Positions 6,414 to 13,708 of a stretch of 23,348 nt of DNA are shown piece after piece. Origin of the DNA: Bacillota bacterium. Lineage in GTDB: Bacteria; Bacillota; Clostridia; Lachnospirales; Lachnospiraceae. The notes under the pieces were generated by a model. That model worked only from the letters and a program-made list of their open reading frames with translations, made no database searches and was not told where the DNA came from. The position numbers and the translations under genes were made by a program. Each line of letters opens with the position of its first letter. Position 1 is the first letter of the stretch. The stretch lies in NCBI GenBank assembly GCA_023437715.1, contig JAEZFK010000010.1, forward strand, positions 1 through 23,348, read 5' to 3'.

Positions 6414-8297
6414 ATGCTTGATTGTAATTTCAAAGAGATCAGTGTTTTAAATATGCTTTTGGAAAACAGCTATGTGGAAAATGAGACGATTATGGAAATG
6501 TTTGACATCTCTCTGCGCACGGTACAAATAGAAATTGCATCGCTGAATAATAAGCTGAAACAAAATGGGAAATTGAATGTCAGGATACGTAATCAGAGGG
6601 GAAAGGGATATTTCCTGGAGTATTCGGCAGGGGATAAGGTCTGGATTGATGAACTGAAGCGTTCATGCTGCGGATATCTGGATCTTTCGCTGAATCGGCT
6701 TTTGGGCCGTAAGGAAAGAGTGCAGCATATTATCCGCAGCCTTCTCTCCTCTTCTGTCGGTGTGAAATCGGAGGAGCTGGCCGGCATGCTTAACGTCAGC
6801 ATTGCAACTCTAAATAAGGATATGAGGGCAGTAAGGAAATACCTGCTGCTGTATCAGATCCAGATCATTTCTATCCCTTATCACGGGATGAAGGTGGTGG
6901 GAGAAGAGCTTGCCATCCGTTCCTGCCTGATTGATTTTTGCGATATTTACAGCTATTCGGAGCAAAACCTCTTTCTTTTCCACTGCTTGAAAGAATACGG
7001 CATTTCCATGAAGGATATAAGGGAGCATATTACAAGGCTGAAGCAGGTTTTGAATGAAACCGGATACAGGGTGCCGGATACGGGATTTAACCGATTGGTC
7101 CTTTACCTGGCGGTTCTGCCTTTAAGATCAGGTTCTGAGCAAATGAATCCCCAGAATTTCCCCCCTCAGCTTCAGAAGCTTCAAGAATTTTCTGTGGCAC
7201 AAAAAATCTTAGGGGACGGCCAAAAGCTTTCCGAATATTATCTCCTGGCGGTTTTTCTTATGGCTAACCGGGAATTATTTGAAGACGGTACAGTTGAAAG
7301 CTATGGGAAAATAGTTCCGGAAGGGTTAGAGTCTTATCAAAGGGTTATGAGACTTTTAAAGGACAGAATATTTTTAGATATTTCGTCTTATCAGGAGGTC
7401 AGCAGCCGTCTGCTCCTGTTCTTTTACAAATGGCAGCTGAGGAACCGGTTTGGTATTGTGGAACTGGAGTACCCCTGCTCCATAAAATGCAGGGCGAACC
7501 GGATGATTTCCTCCCAGGCTCTGGCAAATTATATCTACAATGAGCTTCCGGGACAGAGAACGGATGAAATTCAGGACATGATGTATTATGAACTGATTAT
7601 TTTAATCTATAATCTTGTATATCATATCAGAAACCAATATGAGCCCACCAATATCATCCTGATCAATGAAATGGGAAGGGCGGCAGATCCCACGGTCATA
7701 AAGAGGCTGGGACTGAATGAGGAGGAGCTGAATGTTCATTTTCATTCCCATTATTTATACGAGGCCGAAAACCTGGATTATTCAGGATATGATTACGTAT
7801 TTTTGCCTGTCGGAATGAAATTTGCACCGGATAATTTTCCTATTCCCATCTATCAATATGATTTTTTTAATAAGGTTTCCTATGATATCTGGACAAAGAT
7901 GATTGCAAAAAAGAGGAAAGTCGGTGCTGTTTTAAACTACATGGCATCCCCGGATATCATTCCTCTGGACTGTGGGAAAGAAAATCTGGCAGAAACCATT
8001 GCGGAATATTTCTGGTCGGAAAATCTGGCCCCGAGCTATACGAAGCTGGGTTTTTATAAATTAATGCACAGCGCCGTTTTCCATACGAATTATATGGCGA
8101 AGGAAAAGAAGAAGTACATCAATATTTTTACAGGAACAGAGCCTGGCAGGCAGTATTATATTTTCCGTTTGCACCAGGAAATCCTGTTAAATGAAGCGCC
8201 TGTAAAAGAAATTCATTTTATTCTCCTGGATTTAAGGAAAGGGCTTGTAGAGGTTAAGAACGGAGACTCCGAGCTTCGTCACTATTTAGGCAGCTGA
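6414..8297 (+). CDS. BglG/MtlR-type PRD transcriptional regulator of the PTS operon
   Basis: About 627 residues. The N-terminus has two helix-turn-helix units: about 1-60 (VENETIMEMFDISLRTVQIE) and about 95-145 (VGVKSEELAGMLNVSIATLN, Mga/HTH_11-like). A helical middle (about 165-380) matches the position of PRD modules, and about 410-500 resembles an EIIB-like fold (NIILINEMGRAADPTVIKRL). A C-terminal segment remains unassigned. Such proteins are DNA-binding activators or RNA antiterminators controlled by PTS phosphorylation. I cannot pick out the conserved PRD histidines with confidence. The start is taken at ATG 6414, with GGAGG (6402-6406) 7 bases before it, in preference to ATG 6390, which overlaps nanE but has a poorly spaced site. 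It lies directly upstream of the PTS genes and probably controls them. Confidence 0.75.
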   Translation: MLDCNFKEISVLNMLLENSYVENETIMEMFDISLRTVQIEIASLNNKLKQNGKLNVRIRNQRGKGYFLEYSAGDKVWIDELKRSCCGYLDLSLNRLLGRKERVQHIIRSLLSSSVGVKSEELAGMLNVSIATLNKDMRAVRKYLLLYQIQIISIPYHGMKVVGEELAIRSCLIDFCDIYSYSEQNLFLFHCLKEYGISMKDIREHITRLKQVLNETGYRVPDTGFNRLVLYLAVLPLRSGSEQMNPQNFPPQLQKLQEFSVAQKILGDGQKLSEYYLLAVFLMANRELFEDGTVESYGKIVPEGLESYQRVMRLLKDRIFLDISSYQEVSSRLLLFFYKWQLRNRFGIVELEYPCSIKCRANRMISSQALANYIYNELPGQRTDEIQDMMYYELIILIYNLVYHIRNQYEPTNIILINEMGRAADPTVIKRLGLNEEELNVHFHSHYLYEAENLDYSGYDYVFLPVGMKFAPDNFPIPIYQYDFFNKVSYDIWTKMIAKKRKVGAVLNYMASPDIIPLDCGKENLAETIAEYFWSENLAPSYTKLGFYKLMHSAVFHTNYMAKEKKKYINIFTGTEPGRQYYIFRLHQEILLNEAPVKEIHFILLDLRKGLVEVKNGDSELRHYLGS

Positions 8298-8321
8298 TTA
8301 AGGCTGCCTTTCCCTATTTTT
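8288..8321 (+). terminator. Weak terminator or attenuator at the end of the regulator gene
   Basis: AGGCAGC (8288-8294, overlapping the last codons) and GCTGCCT (8303-8309) form a 7-bp stem with an 8-base loop, followed by the T-rich TTTCCCTATTTTT. The U-tract is interrupted, so termination is probably partial. Confidence 0.45.
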
Positions 8322-8333
8322 CCGCGCGGAAAA
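8318..8333. promoter_or_regulatory. 16-bp perfect palindrome in the PTS operon upstream region
   Basis: TTTTCCGCGCGGAAAA is fully self-complementary with no central gap. It lies 67-52 bases upstream of the predicted -35 of the PTS operon and could bind a dimeric regulator. It is GC-rich at the centre, unlike its AT-rich surroundings. Confidence 0.4.
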
Positions 8334-8354
8334 GTGCAGATATCTCCTGCTAAA

Positions 8355-8378
8355 TTTGTGCGCTTTCAATAATGAAAG
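8355..8378. promoter_or_regulatory. Candidate cre site and overlapping inverted repeat
   Basis: On the minus strand 8368-8355 reads TGAAAGCGCACAAA, one mismatch from the CcpA cre consensus WTGNAANCGNWNNCW (the preceding base is T). It overlaps the inverted repeat CTTTCA-ATAA-TGAAAG at 8363-8378. The repeat is centred about 50 bases upstream of the predicted transcript start, a usual place for an activator. Confidence 0.35.
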
Positions 8379-8384
8379 AAGACG

Positions 8385-8413
8385 TTGAGGTGACAAAGGT
8401 TTTATGATATTTT
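8385..8413 (+). promoter_or_regulatory. Predicted promoter of the PTS operon
   Basis: TTGAGG (8385-8390), a 17-base spacer and TATTTT (8408-8413). A small inverted repeat TGATAT-T7-ATATCA (8405-8423) covers the -10 and start region. No sigma-54 -24/-12 element (GG-N10-GC type) was seen upstream of the start codon, which fits a PRD/MtlR-type regulator rather than a LevR-type one. Confidence 0.4.
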
Positions 8414-8443
8414 TTTTATATCAAACTAAGGAGGTATACAATT

Positions 8444-9250
8444 ATGGCAGTTTGGCAGGCGCTACTTATAGCGGTATGGGCCGGATACTGTTCGTTTGAC
8501 GATCAGGGCCCCCAAATGCTCCGAAGGCCCTTGCTCATAGGTCCGTTGGTGGGAATCATATTAGGGGATGTGAAGACGGGACTGATTATTTCTGCAACCT
8601 TGGAGCTGATGTGGATGGGACTTGGAAACATGGCCGGTTACAAAACGCCGGATATGATTATCGGAACCATTGTGGGAACCACAATTTCCATCACAAGCAC
8701 AGGCGCAACTGCGGAGGGGATCGCAGCAGGCGTGGCGGCAGCTACGACGGTGGCTGTTTTATCCCAGCAGCTGCTTCTGATCTTTGACTTCGTCCGCCAG
8801 TTCTTTGCGGTATGGGCTGACAGGCTGGCGCTGACCGGGAATTTTGACAGCATTTTACTGGTGAATTATGTAGCCATCGCCTTTCAGTTCCTGATCCGTG
8901 CAGTACCCACGTTTCTGGTGGTTTATTTTTCATCAGGAATCGTGGATAAGGTATTAAGTGTCATTCCCAGCAATGTTTTAAAGGGCTTAAGCACTGCCTC
9001 CGGAATATTGCCTGCAGTCGGTTTGTCCATTTTAATGACCATGATGATGAAAGGCTTCATGTGGCCTTTCCTGATTTTCGGCTTTGTGCTGTCCACCTAT
9101 CTGGGACTTGGGATTTTGCCGGTAACCTTAATTTCCCTGGCATTTGCAATGCTGTATTCCGTCATGATGGAGATCAAGGACCGTCAGAATGAAAAGCCGG
9201 TGACTGCCCCGGCACGTGAAGAGGATGAGGATGGAGGTTATGACTTATGA
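8444..9250 (+). CDS. PTS mannose/sorbose family transporter subunit IIC
   Basis: A 268-residue integral membrane protein, the substrate channel of a mannose-class (EII-Sor) phosphotransferase system. Visible family stretches are LLIAVWAGYCSFDDQGPQML near the N-terminus, LIGPLVGIILGDVKTGLIIS, and LELMWMGLGNMAG. Several hydrophobic spans follow up to about residue 240, then a charged C-terminal tail (REEDEDGGYDL). A very good ribosome binding site AAGGAGG precedes ATG 8444. It is the first gene of the PTS operon and overlaps the next gene by four bases (ATGA), so the two are translationally coupled. Which sugar passes cannot be read from the sequence alone. Confidence 0.93.
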   Translation: MAVWQALLIAVWAGYCSFDDQGPQMLRRPLLIGPLVGIILGDVKTGLIISATLELMWMGLGNMAGYKTPDMIIGTIVGTTISITSTGATAEGIAAGVAAATTVAVLSQQLLLIFDFVRQFFAVWADRLALTGNFDSILLVNYVAIAFQFLIRAVPTFLVVYFSSGIVDKVLSVIPSNVLKGLSTASGILPAVGLSILMTMMMKGFMWPFLIFGFVLSTYLGLGILPVTLISLAFAMLYSVMMEIKDRQNEKPVTAPAREEDEDGGYDL

Positions 9251-10122
9251 GCGCTGGAAAAGAAAATGCAGCCGGATTGGATAACCCCAATACCCAGGCA
9301 AAAGGATGTTACATAAAGATAACCCGTAAGGATTTGAATGCGGTCTACTGGCGTCTTCAGATTTTTGGCCTTGGGATCACCATAACCTCAAGCAATGCCC
9401 AGGCCATCGGATTCATTACCGCGCTGTCGCCGGTATTAAAAAAGATTTATAAAGATGCGGAGAAAAAAGACCGGGTAGAGGCAATGCAGAGGCATCTGGC
9501 CTATTTCCTTTCCCAGAACACGGCTACAGGCATGATTTTGGGAATTACCACAGCCATTGAGGAAACCACGGAGCTGGACGAAAAGGAAGCGGTGGTTGCC
9601 GTAAAAGCGGGAATGATGGGGCCTCTGGCCGGAATCGGCGACAGTGTATTTAAAATCACCATTCAGGCCATTGCAGGCAGCATCGGCGCGGCATACGCCC
9701 TGGAGGGGAATTTAATCGGCCCCATTCTGATGTTTCTGATTTATAACGGCATTAACATAGGGGTTAAATATTTTGGAACCATTATGGGATATGAAAAAGG
9801 AATTGAATTTGTCCGGAGCGGGGAGCAGGCAAAAGTAATCCAGAAAATCATAAATATTTCCACCATGGTGGGCGTGATCGTACTGGGAGCGCTCATAGGG
9901 AGCTATGTGAAAATCAATGTGGGCACGGAAATTACCATTAATGATACCGTTGTAAATATTCAGTCCCTTTTGGACGGGATTCTGCCCAAGCTGCTTCCTT
10001 TCCTGTTTACCATCGGCCTTTATAAGCTTCACAGCCGGATGCCGAGAAAATATTTAATTCTGCTTATTTTTGGCATTTTGATCGTAGGAACTTTGCTGGC
10101 AATGGCCGGTATACTGGTTTGA
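9247..10122 (+). CDS. PTS mannose/sorbose family transporter subunit IID
   Basis: A 291-residue membrane subunit that pairs with IIC in mannose-class PTS systems. The order of motifs is typical of IID: ITRKDLNAVYWRLQIFGLGI at the N-terminus, then ALSPVLKKIYKDAEKKDRVE and AMQRHLAYFLSQNTATGMIL, then AGMMGPLAGIGDSVFKITIQ and membrane spans at the C-terminus (about 260-288). ATG overlaps the IIC stop; GGAGG (9233-9237) is nine bases upstream. Compared with most IID proteins, it begins with an extra hydrophilic stretch of about 20 residues (SAGKENAAGLDNPNTQAKG). The gene order then breaks: the next gene is a glycosidase, not another PTS subunit. Confidence 0.93.
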   Translation: MSAGKENAAGLDNPNTQAKGCYIKITRKDLNAVYWRLQIFGLGITITSSNAQAIGFITALSPVLKKIYKDAEKKDRVEAMQRHLAYFLSQNTATGMILGITTAIEETTELDEKEAVVAVKAGMMGPLAGIGDSVFKITIQAIAGSIGAAYALEGNLIGPILMFLIYNGINIGVKYFGTIMGYEKGIEFVRSGEQAKVIQKIINISTMVGVIVLGALIGSYVKINVGTEITINDTVVNIQSLLDGILPKLLPFLFTIGLYKLHSRMPRKYLILLIFGILIVGTLLAMAGILV

Positions 10123-10149
10123 CAGAAAATGAAAGGAGGAAGCAGGCTT

Positions 10150-11574
10150 ATGCTGCGAAAGGATTTTCTATGGGGAGGTGCGGTAGCAGCCCATCAGCTG
10201 GAAGGCGGCTGGAAAGAAGGGGGCAAGGGCGTCAGCGTTGCCGATGTGATGACAGCCGGTGCCAATGGAAAGGAGCGGGAGATTACCCAGGGAGTTATAG
10301 AGGGAAAATATTATCCCAACCATGAGGGAATTGATTTTTACCACCATTATAAAGAGGATGTGGGACTTTTGGCGGAAATGGGTTTCCGGTGCTTCCGCAC
10401 CTCCATTGCATGGACCAGGATTTTTCCTACAGGGGAGGAGGAAGAACCCAACGAGGAAGGCCTCCGGTTTTATGACGGTCTGTTTGATGAATGCAGGAAA
10501 CATGGGATTGCGCCGGTTGTGACCCTGTCCCATTTTGAGATGCCCTACGATCTGGTGGTGAAGTATGGAGGTTTCAGAAACCGCATATGCGTGGAACTGT
10601 TTGTGAGATTTGCCAAAGCCTGCTTTGAGCGCTATAAAGATAAGGTGACCTACTGGATGACCTTTAATGAGATCAACAACCAGGCGGATTTTGACAGGGA
10701 TTTTGCACCCTTTACCAACTCCGGGCTTTTCTTTAAGGACGGGGATGACAGGGAAAGCCTTATGTACCAGGCAGCCCATTATGAACTGACGGCATCGGCT
10801 CTGGCAGTAAAGGCGGGTCATGAGATAAATCCGGATTTTCAGATCGGATGCATGCTGGCTGTGTGTCCCGTTTATCCTTATTCCTGCGACCCGAAAGACA
10901 TGATGATGTCCATGTCTGCCATGCAGAAGCGCTATTGGTTTGGAGATGTCCATGTGAGAGGGAGGTATCCCGAGTTTATAAAGGCCTATTGGAAACGGAA
11001 AGGGCTGGTTTTGGATATAACACCGGAGGATTTAGAAGCCCTTAAGGAAGGCTGCGTGGATTATATCGGCTTCAGCTATTACATGTCCTTTACCGTAAGG
11101 CACAGAGACGACAATCCGGAATATGACTACCGGGAAAGCAGGGACAGGGTGGAGAATCCTTATGTGAAGTCAAGCCAGTGGGGCTGGCCTATTGATCCGG
11201 AAGGCTTGCGCTACACCATGAACTGGCTGTATGACAGGTACGGGCTTCCTCTGTTTATTGTAGAAAATGGCTTTGGGGCTTATGACAAGCCGGGAGAGGA
11301 CGGAATGATTCATGACGGATACCGGATTGAATATTTAAAGGCTCATATAGAAGCAATGAAACGATGCGTGGAGCAGGACGGCGTGGACTTGATCGGATAT
11401 ACGCCCTGGGGCTGTATTGACCTGGTATCGGCAGGGACAGGAGAGATGGAGAAGCGCTACGGATTCATTTACGTGGATAAGGACAATCAGGGAAAGGGAA
11501 CCGGAGAGCGGAGCAGGAAAGAAAGCTTTTACTGGTTCCGGAAGGTAATCAAAACAAATGGAGAGGAATTATAA
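10150..11574 (+). CDS. GH1 6-phospho-beta-glucosidase
   Basis: A 474-residue cytosolic family 1 glycoside hydrolase cutting 6-phosphorylated beta-glycosides delivered by a PTS. Seen: N-terminal FLWGGAVAAHQLEGGW, acid/base Glu174 in TFNEIN, nucleophile Glu372 in FIVENGFG. The phosphate-binding trio Ser427, Lys435 and Tyr437 sits in SAGTGEMEKRYG, the arrangement known from LacG and BglA enzymes. Ala follows the serine where phospho-beta-galactosidases have Trp, so the glucosidase type is favoured. The start is ATG 10150, with AGGAGG (10134-10139) ten bases before it; the in-frame ATG at 10129 would place that site inside the gene. It lies between the IID and IIA genes of the PTS, which ties it to the same substrate. 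The exact sugar, including a possible 2-acetamido sugar, is not determined. Confidence 0.92.
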   Translation: MLRKDFLWGGAVAAHQLEGGWKEGGKGVSVADVMTAGANGKEREITQGVIEGKYYPNHEGIDFYHHYKEDVGLLAEMGFRCFRTSIAWTRIFPTGEEEEPNEEGLRFYDGLFDECRKHGIAPVVTLSHFEMPYDLVVKYGGFRNRICVELFVRFAKACFERYKDKVTYWMTFNEINNQADFDRDFAPFTNSGLFFKDGDDRESLMYQAAHYELTASALAVKAGHEINPDFQIGCMLAVCPVYPYSCDPKDMMMSMSAMQKRYWFGDVHVRGRYPEFIKAYWKRKGLVLDITPEDLEALKEGCVDYIGFSYYMSFTVRHRDDNPEYDYRESRDRVENPYVKSSQWGWPIDPEGLRYTMNWLYDRYGLPLFIVENGFGAYDKPGEDGMIHDGYRIEYLKAHIEAMKRCVEQDGVDLIGYTPWGCIDLVSAGTGEMEKRYGFIYVDKDNQGKGTGERSRKESFYWFRKVIKTNGEEL

Positions 11575-11577
11575 AAC

Positions 11578-12021
11578 ATGGGGATTCGTATAATTTTGGC
11601 AAGCCATGGACTGTATGCCCGGGAGGCCTTAAATACGGCCGGATTGATTATCGGAGATATTGCAAAATATGTGGATGTTATTTCTGTGACGGCTGATAAG
11701 AGCTATGACCAGTGTCTGAAAGAACTGCTTGATTTATATGCTTCCTATGAAGACAAAGGATCAGGGATTTTGATCTTAACGGATATCTATGGAGGAACAC
11801 CGGCTAAGGCGGCTGCCTATCTGGCTCTGACAGAGCCTGACATTCTGGTGTACTCCGGCTTTAACATGCCGGTTCTGATGGAACTGTTCATTGCACGGCC
11901 CCAAAGACTGGGGGAGGCGGGGACTATATTGGAAAGGGCTTATGAAATGGGCCTGGTCTGCATTAACGACAAGCTGAAAGAGGGGGTAGAAGAAGATGGC
12001 GATCAAATGGATTCGTATTGA
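11578..12021 (+). CDS. PTS mannose family IIA component
   Basis: A 147-residue cytosolic phosphocarrier of the EIIA-Man fold. His10 in LASHG is the phosphorylation site that takes phosphate from HPr. The stretch LTDIYGGTPAKAAAYLAL (about 66-83) is the conserved second motif. Start at ATG 11578, three bases after the glycosidase stop, with an AGAGG-type site about 11 bases upstream. It overlaps the IIB gene by 26 bases in another frame. IIA and IIB are separate proteins here, not fused as in E. coli ManX. Confidence 0.92.
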   Translation: MGIRIILASHGLYAREALNTAGLIIGDIAKYVDVISVTADKSYDQCLKELLDLYASYEDKGSGILILTDIYGGTPAKAAAYLALTEPDILVYSGFNMPVLMELFIARPQRLGEAGTILERAYEMGLVCINDKLKEGVEEDGDQMDSY

Positions 12022-12481
12022 TGACCGGCTGATTCACGGTCAGGTGGCAACCTCCTGGTTAAGCCACATCAAAGCAGAACAGGTAATTTGCATCAGCGAT
12101 GCTGCAGTGGAAAACCCTGTGCAGGTACAGGTACTGAAAATGGCGGCGCCTGCCTATACGGTCCATGTGTTCGGCGTGGATAAGTTTATCCGGGTATATG
12201 CAAACAATCCTATTAAGAAAAATACGTTTTTAATTATGGGAAGTTTCAGCGATGCTTTAAGGCTGAAAGAGGGAGGCGTGCCCATTGAGCACATTAATTT
12301 CGGAGGGATGAGGACGACTCCGGAAAGGACCATATCCTATGACCATATTATCTGCTTCTCCCCAAAGGAAGAGGAGGATTTTAAACGGCTGCTGGATATG
12401 GGAGTCAAAATCGAATATCAGGTCGCGGCCTATGATGCTCCTGTGGATATGAAGAAGAAAATAGAACAGCTTAAGAGGTAA
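11996..12481 (+). CDS. PTS mannose/sorbose family IIB component
   Basis: A 161-residue cytosolic subunit that passes phosphate from IIA to the incoming sugar. The N-terminus WIRIDDRLIHGQVATSW is the family signature, with His14 as the phospho-acceptor. Later family stretches are INFGGMRTTPERTISY (about 99-114) and FSPKEEEDFKRLLDMGVKIE (about 122-141), followed by YQVAAYDAP. The start ATG lies inside the end of the IIA gene, behind GAGGGGG. Full family length. Confidence 0.92.
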   Translation: MAIKWIRIDDRLIHGQVATSWLSHIKAEQVICISDAAVENPVQVQVLKMAAPAYTVHVFGVDKFIRVYANNPIKKNTFLIMGSFSDALRLKEGGVPIEHINFGGMRTTPERTISYDHIICFSPKEEEDFKRLLDMGVKIEYQVAAYDAPVDMKKKIEQLKR

Positions 12482-12485
12482 CGCC

Positions 12486-13550
12486 ATGGAAATAAAATAT
12501 ATGGAGGCCTTTCCTCTTGGTAACGGCAGAACAGAATTGAACATTGCTGCGGATGCGGAAGTCCTGGAGGAATACCGGTTATACTGGACCTATGAAAAGG
12601 ATGCCTTTACCCCAAACCGTCATTTTCTTCTCTCTTCCCGGGAAAAAAATCTGATCTTCGATGTTACGCCTGAAAAAAGGAAACAGATTTATTTTATCGC
12701 TGAATGGAAAAATCAGGCCCCCCTGCTGTTCGGATACCGGATTCTTCCTGTGGATGGCATGTATAATCTGAGGGATATAGGAGGATACATGACCCAGTCA
12801 GGAAGAAGAATAAAATGGGGCGTGGGCTTCCGGTCCGATTATTTCGCTTTCCTGGAAGACACGGGTCTGGAATATGTAAAAAGTCTTGGGATTAAAACCA
12901 TTATTGATTACAGAAGCCCGGGGGAGATAAAGAGAAGTCCCAACCGGGAGCTGGGAGACGGCGTGACCACTTATGTCTGTAATCCGGATGCCCATACAGC
13001 CATGGACGCAGGCATTCTTCATAATAACGAGGACCTTAGGGGGGAAGAGGCCATTATGAAGCAGGCGAAAGCCGCCGTAGAGGAGAACCCCAATGCAGGG
13101 GATTTAAGGATGATGCAGCAGCAGCTGAATTTTGTTCTGTCACCGAAAAGCCGGAAAGCCTTTGGAACCAGCTTAAGGCTCCTGGCCCAGCCGGAAAACA
13201 ATCCCAGCATTCAGCACTGCAGGGGAGGAAAAGACAGGACCGGATTCGGAGTCATGCTTTTGGAAGGGATTCTGGGTGTTCCGAGAGACATTATGATCTA
13301 TGATTATATGCTCACAAAGAGAGCAAGAGCGGAAAAAAATTTCCGTTATTATCAAAAATATTTAGAACTGGCTAAAGATAAACGAGTTGCGGATTACCTG
13401 TTTTCCCTTTTTGATACAAAGCCGGAGTATATCGAAGCATCTATCAATAAAATCTTTGAGGATTATGGTTCTGTAAGAAAATATGCAAGGGCAGTCTTAT
13501 CATTGGATGACGGCACGATCCGGCGGCTGGAGGACATTTTCCTGGAATGA
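12486..13550 (+). CDS. Tyrosine-protein phosphatase-like enzyme (Y_phosphatase3 type)
   Basis: A 354-residue soluble protein. Residues about 1-85 form a beta-rich N-terminal domain without a signal peptide. Residues about 88-310 match the bacterial dual-specificity/tyrosine phosphatase group: NLRDIGGY at about 93, IIDYRSPGEI, and the active-site P-loop HCRGGKDRTG, with Cys245 as nucleophile and Arg251 closing the CX5R motif. The Lys-Asp inside the loop is typical of bacterial enzymes that act on phosphotyrosine, phosphoserine or phosphoinositides. It follows the IIB gene by four bases and is the last gene of the PTS operon. It may dephosphorylate a PTS-linked regulator or an accumulated sugar phosphate; both are guesses. 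No clear terminator is seen after it. Confidence 0.85.
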   Translation: MEIKYMEAFPLGNGRTELNIAADAEVLEEYRLYWTYEKDAFTPNRHFLLSSREKNLIFDVTPEKRKQIYFIAEWKNQAPLLFGYRILPVDGMYNLRDIGGYMTQSGRRIKWGVGFRSDYFAFLEDTGLEYVKSLGIKTIIDYRSPGEIKRSPNRELGDGVTTYVCNPDAHTAMDAGILHNNEDLRGEEAIMKQAKAAVEENPNAGDLRMMQQQLNFVLSPKSRKAFGTSLRLLAQPENNPSIQHCRGGKDRTGFGVMLLEGILGVPRDIMIYDYMLTKRARAEKNFRYYQKYLELAKDKRVADYLFSLFDTKPEYIEASINKIFEDYGSVRKYARAVLSLDDGTIRRLEDIFLE

Positions 13551-13708
13551 GAGGCAGGAATTACTGGAGCGGGGCGGGAGATTTCAAAAGGCGTGCAGGC
13601 GTTGTAATGGGTTCCTCTCAAGGTTCCGTCTAAGGGGGTGAAGTCCCAAAGCTTTTCGGAAAGTTCGGAAATTTTTCTGACTGAATTTGTTTGAAAGGTG
13701 AGTATCAT
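13463..13708 (-). CDS. Doubtful small ORF after the response regulator gene
   Basis: An 81-codon minus-strand frame whose ATG (13708) directly follows the TAA of the response regulator. AGGAGG, formed by that gene's last codons, stands eight bases upstream. The second half runs antisense to the end of the phosphatase gene, and the product (MILTFQTNSVRKISELSEKL...) resembles nothing I recognise and has no motif or membrane span. The good ribosome binding site may be coincidental. The gap 13551-13708 otherwise holds no convincing hairpin terminator. Confidence 0.15.
   Translation of the reverse strand: MILTFQTNSVRKISELSEKLWDFTPLDGTLRGTHYNACTPFEISRPAPVIPASHSRKMSSSRRIVPSSNDKTALAYFLTEP

Noticed and set aside
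8298..8443. Sigma-54 promoter for the mannose-class PTS operon
   Set aside because: No GG-N10-GC pair with the flanking consensus was found, and the neighbouring regulator is not a LevR-type sigma-54 activator with a recognisable AAA+ motif.
10168..10953. Minus-strand open frame of 261 codons within the GH1 gene
   Set aside because: The plus-strand GH1 catalytic motifs are intact, and the antisense product has shadow-like composition without domains.
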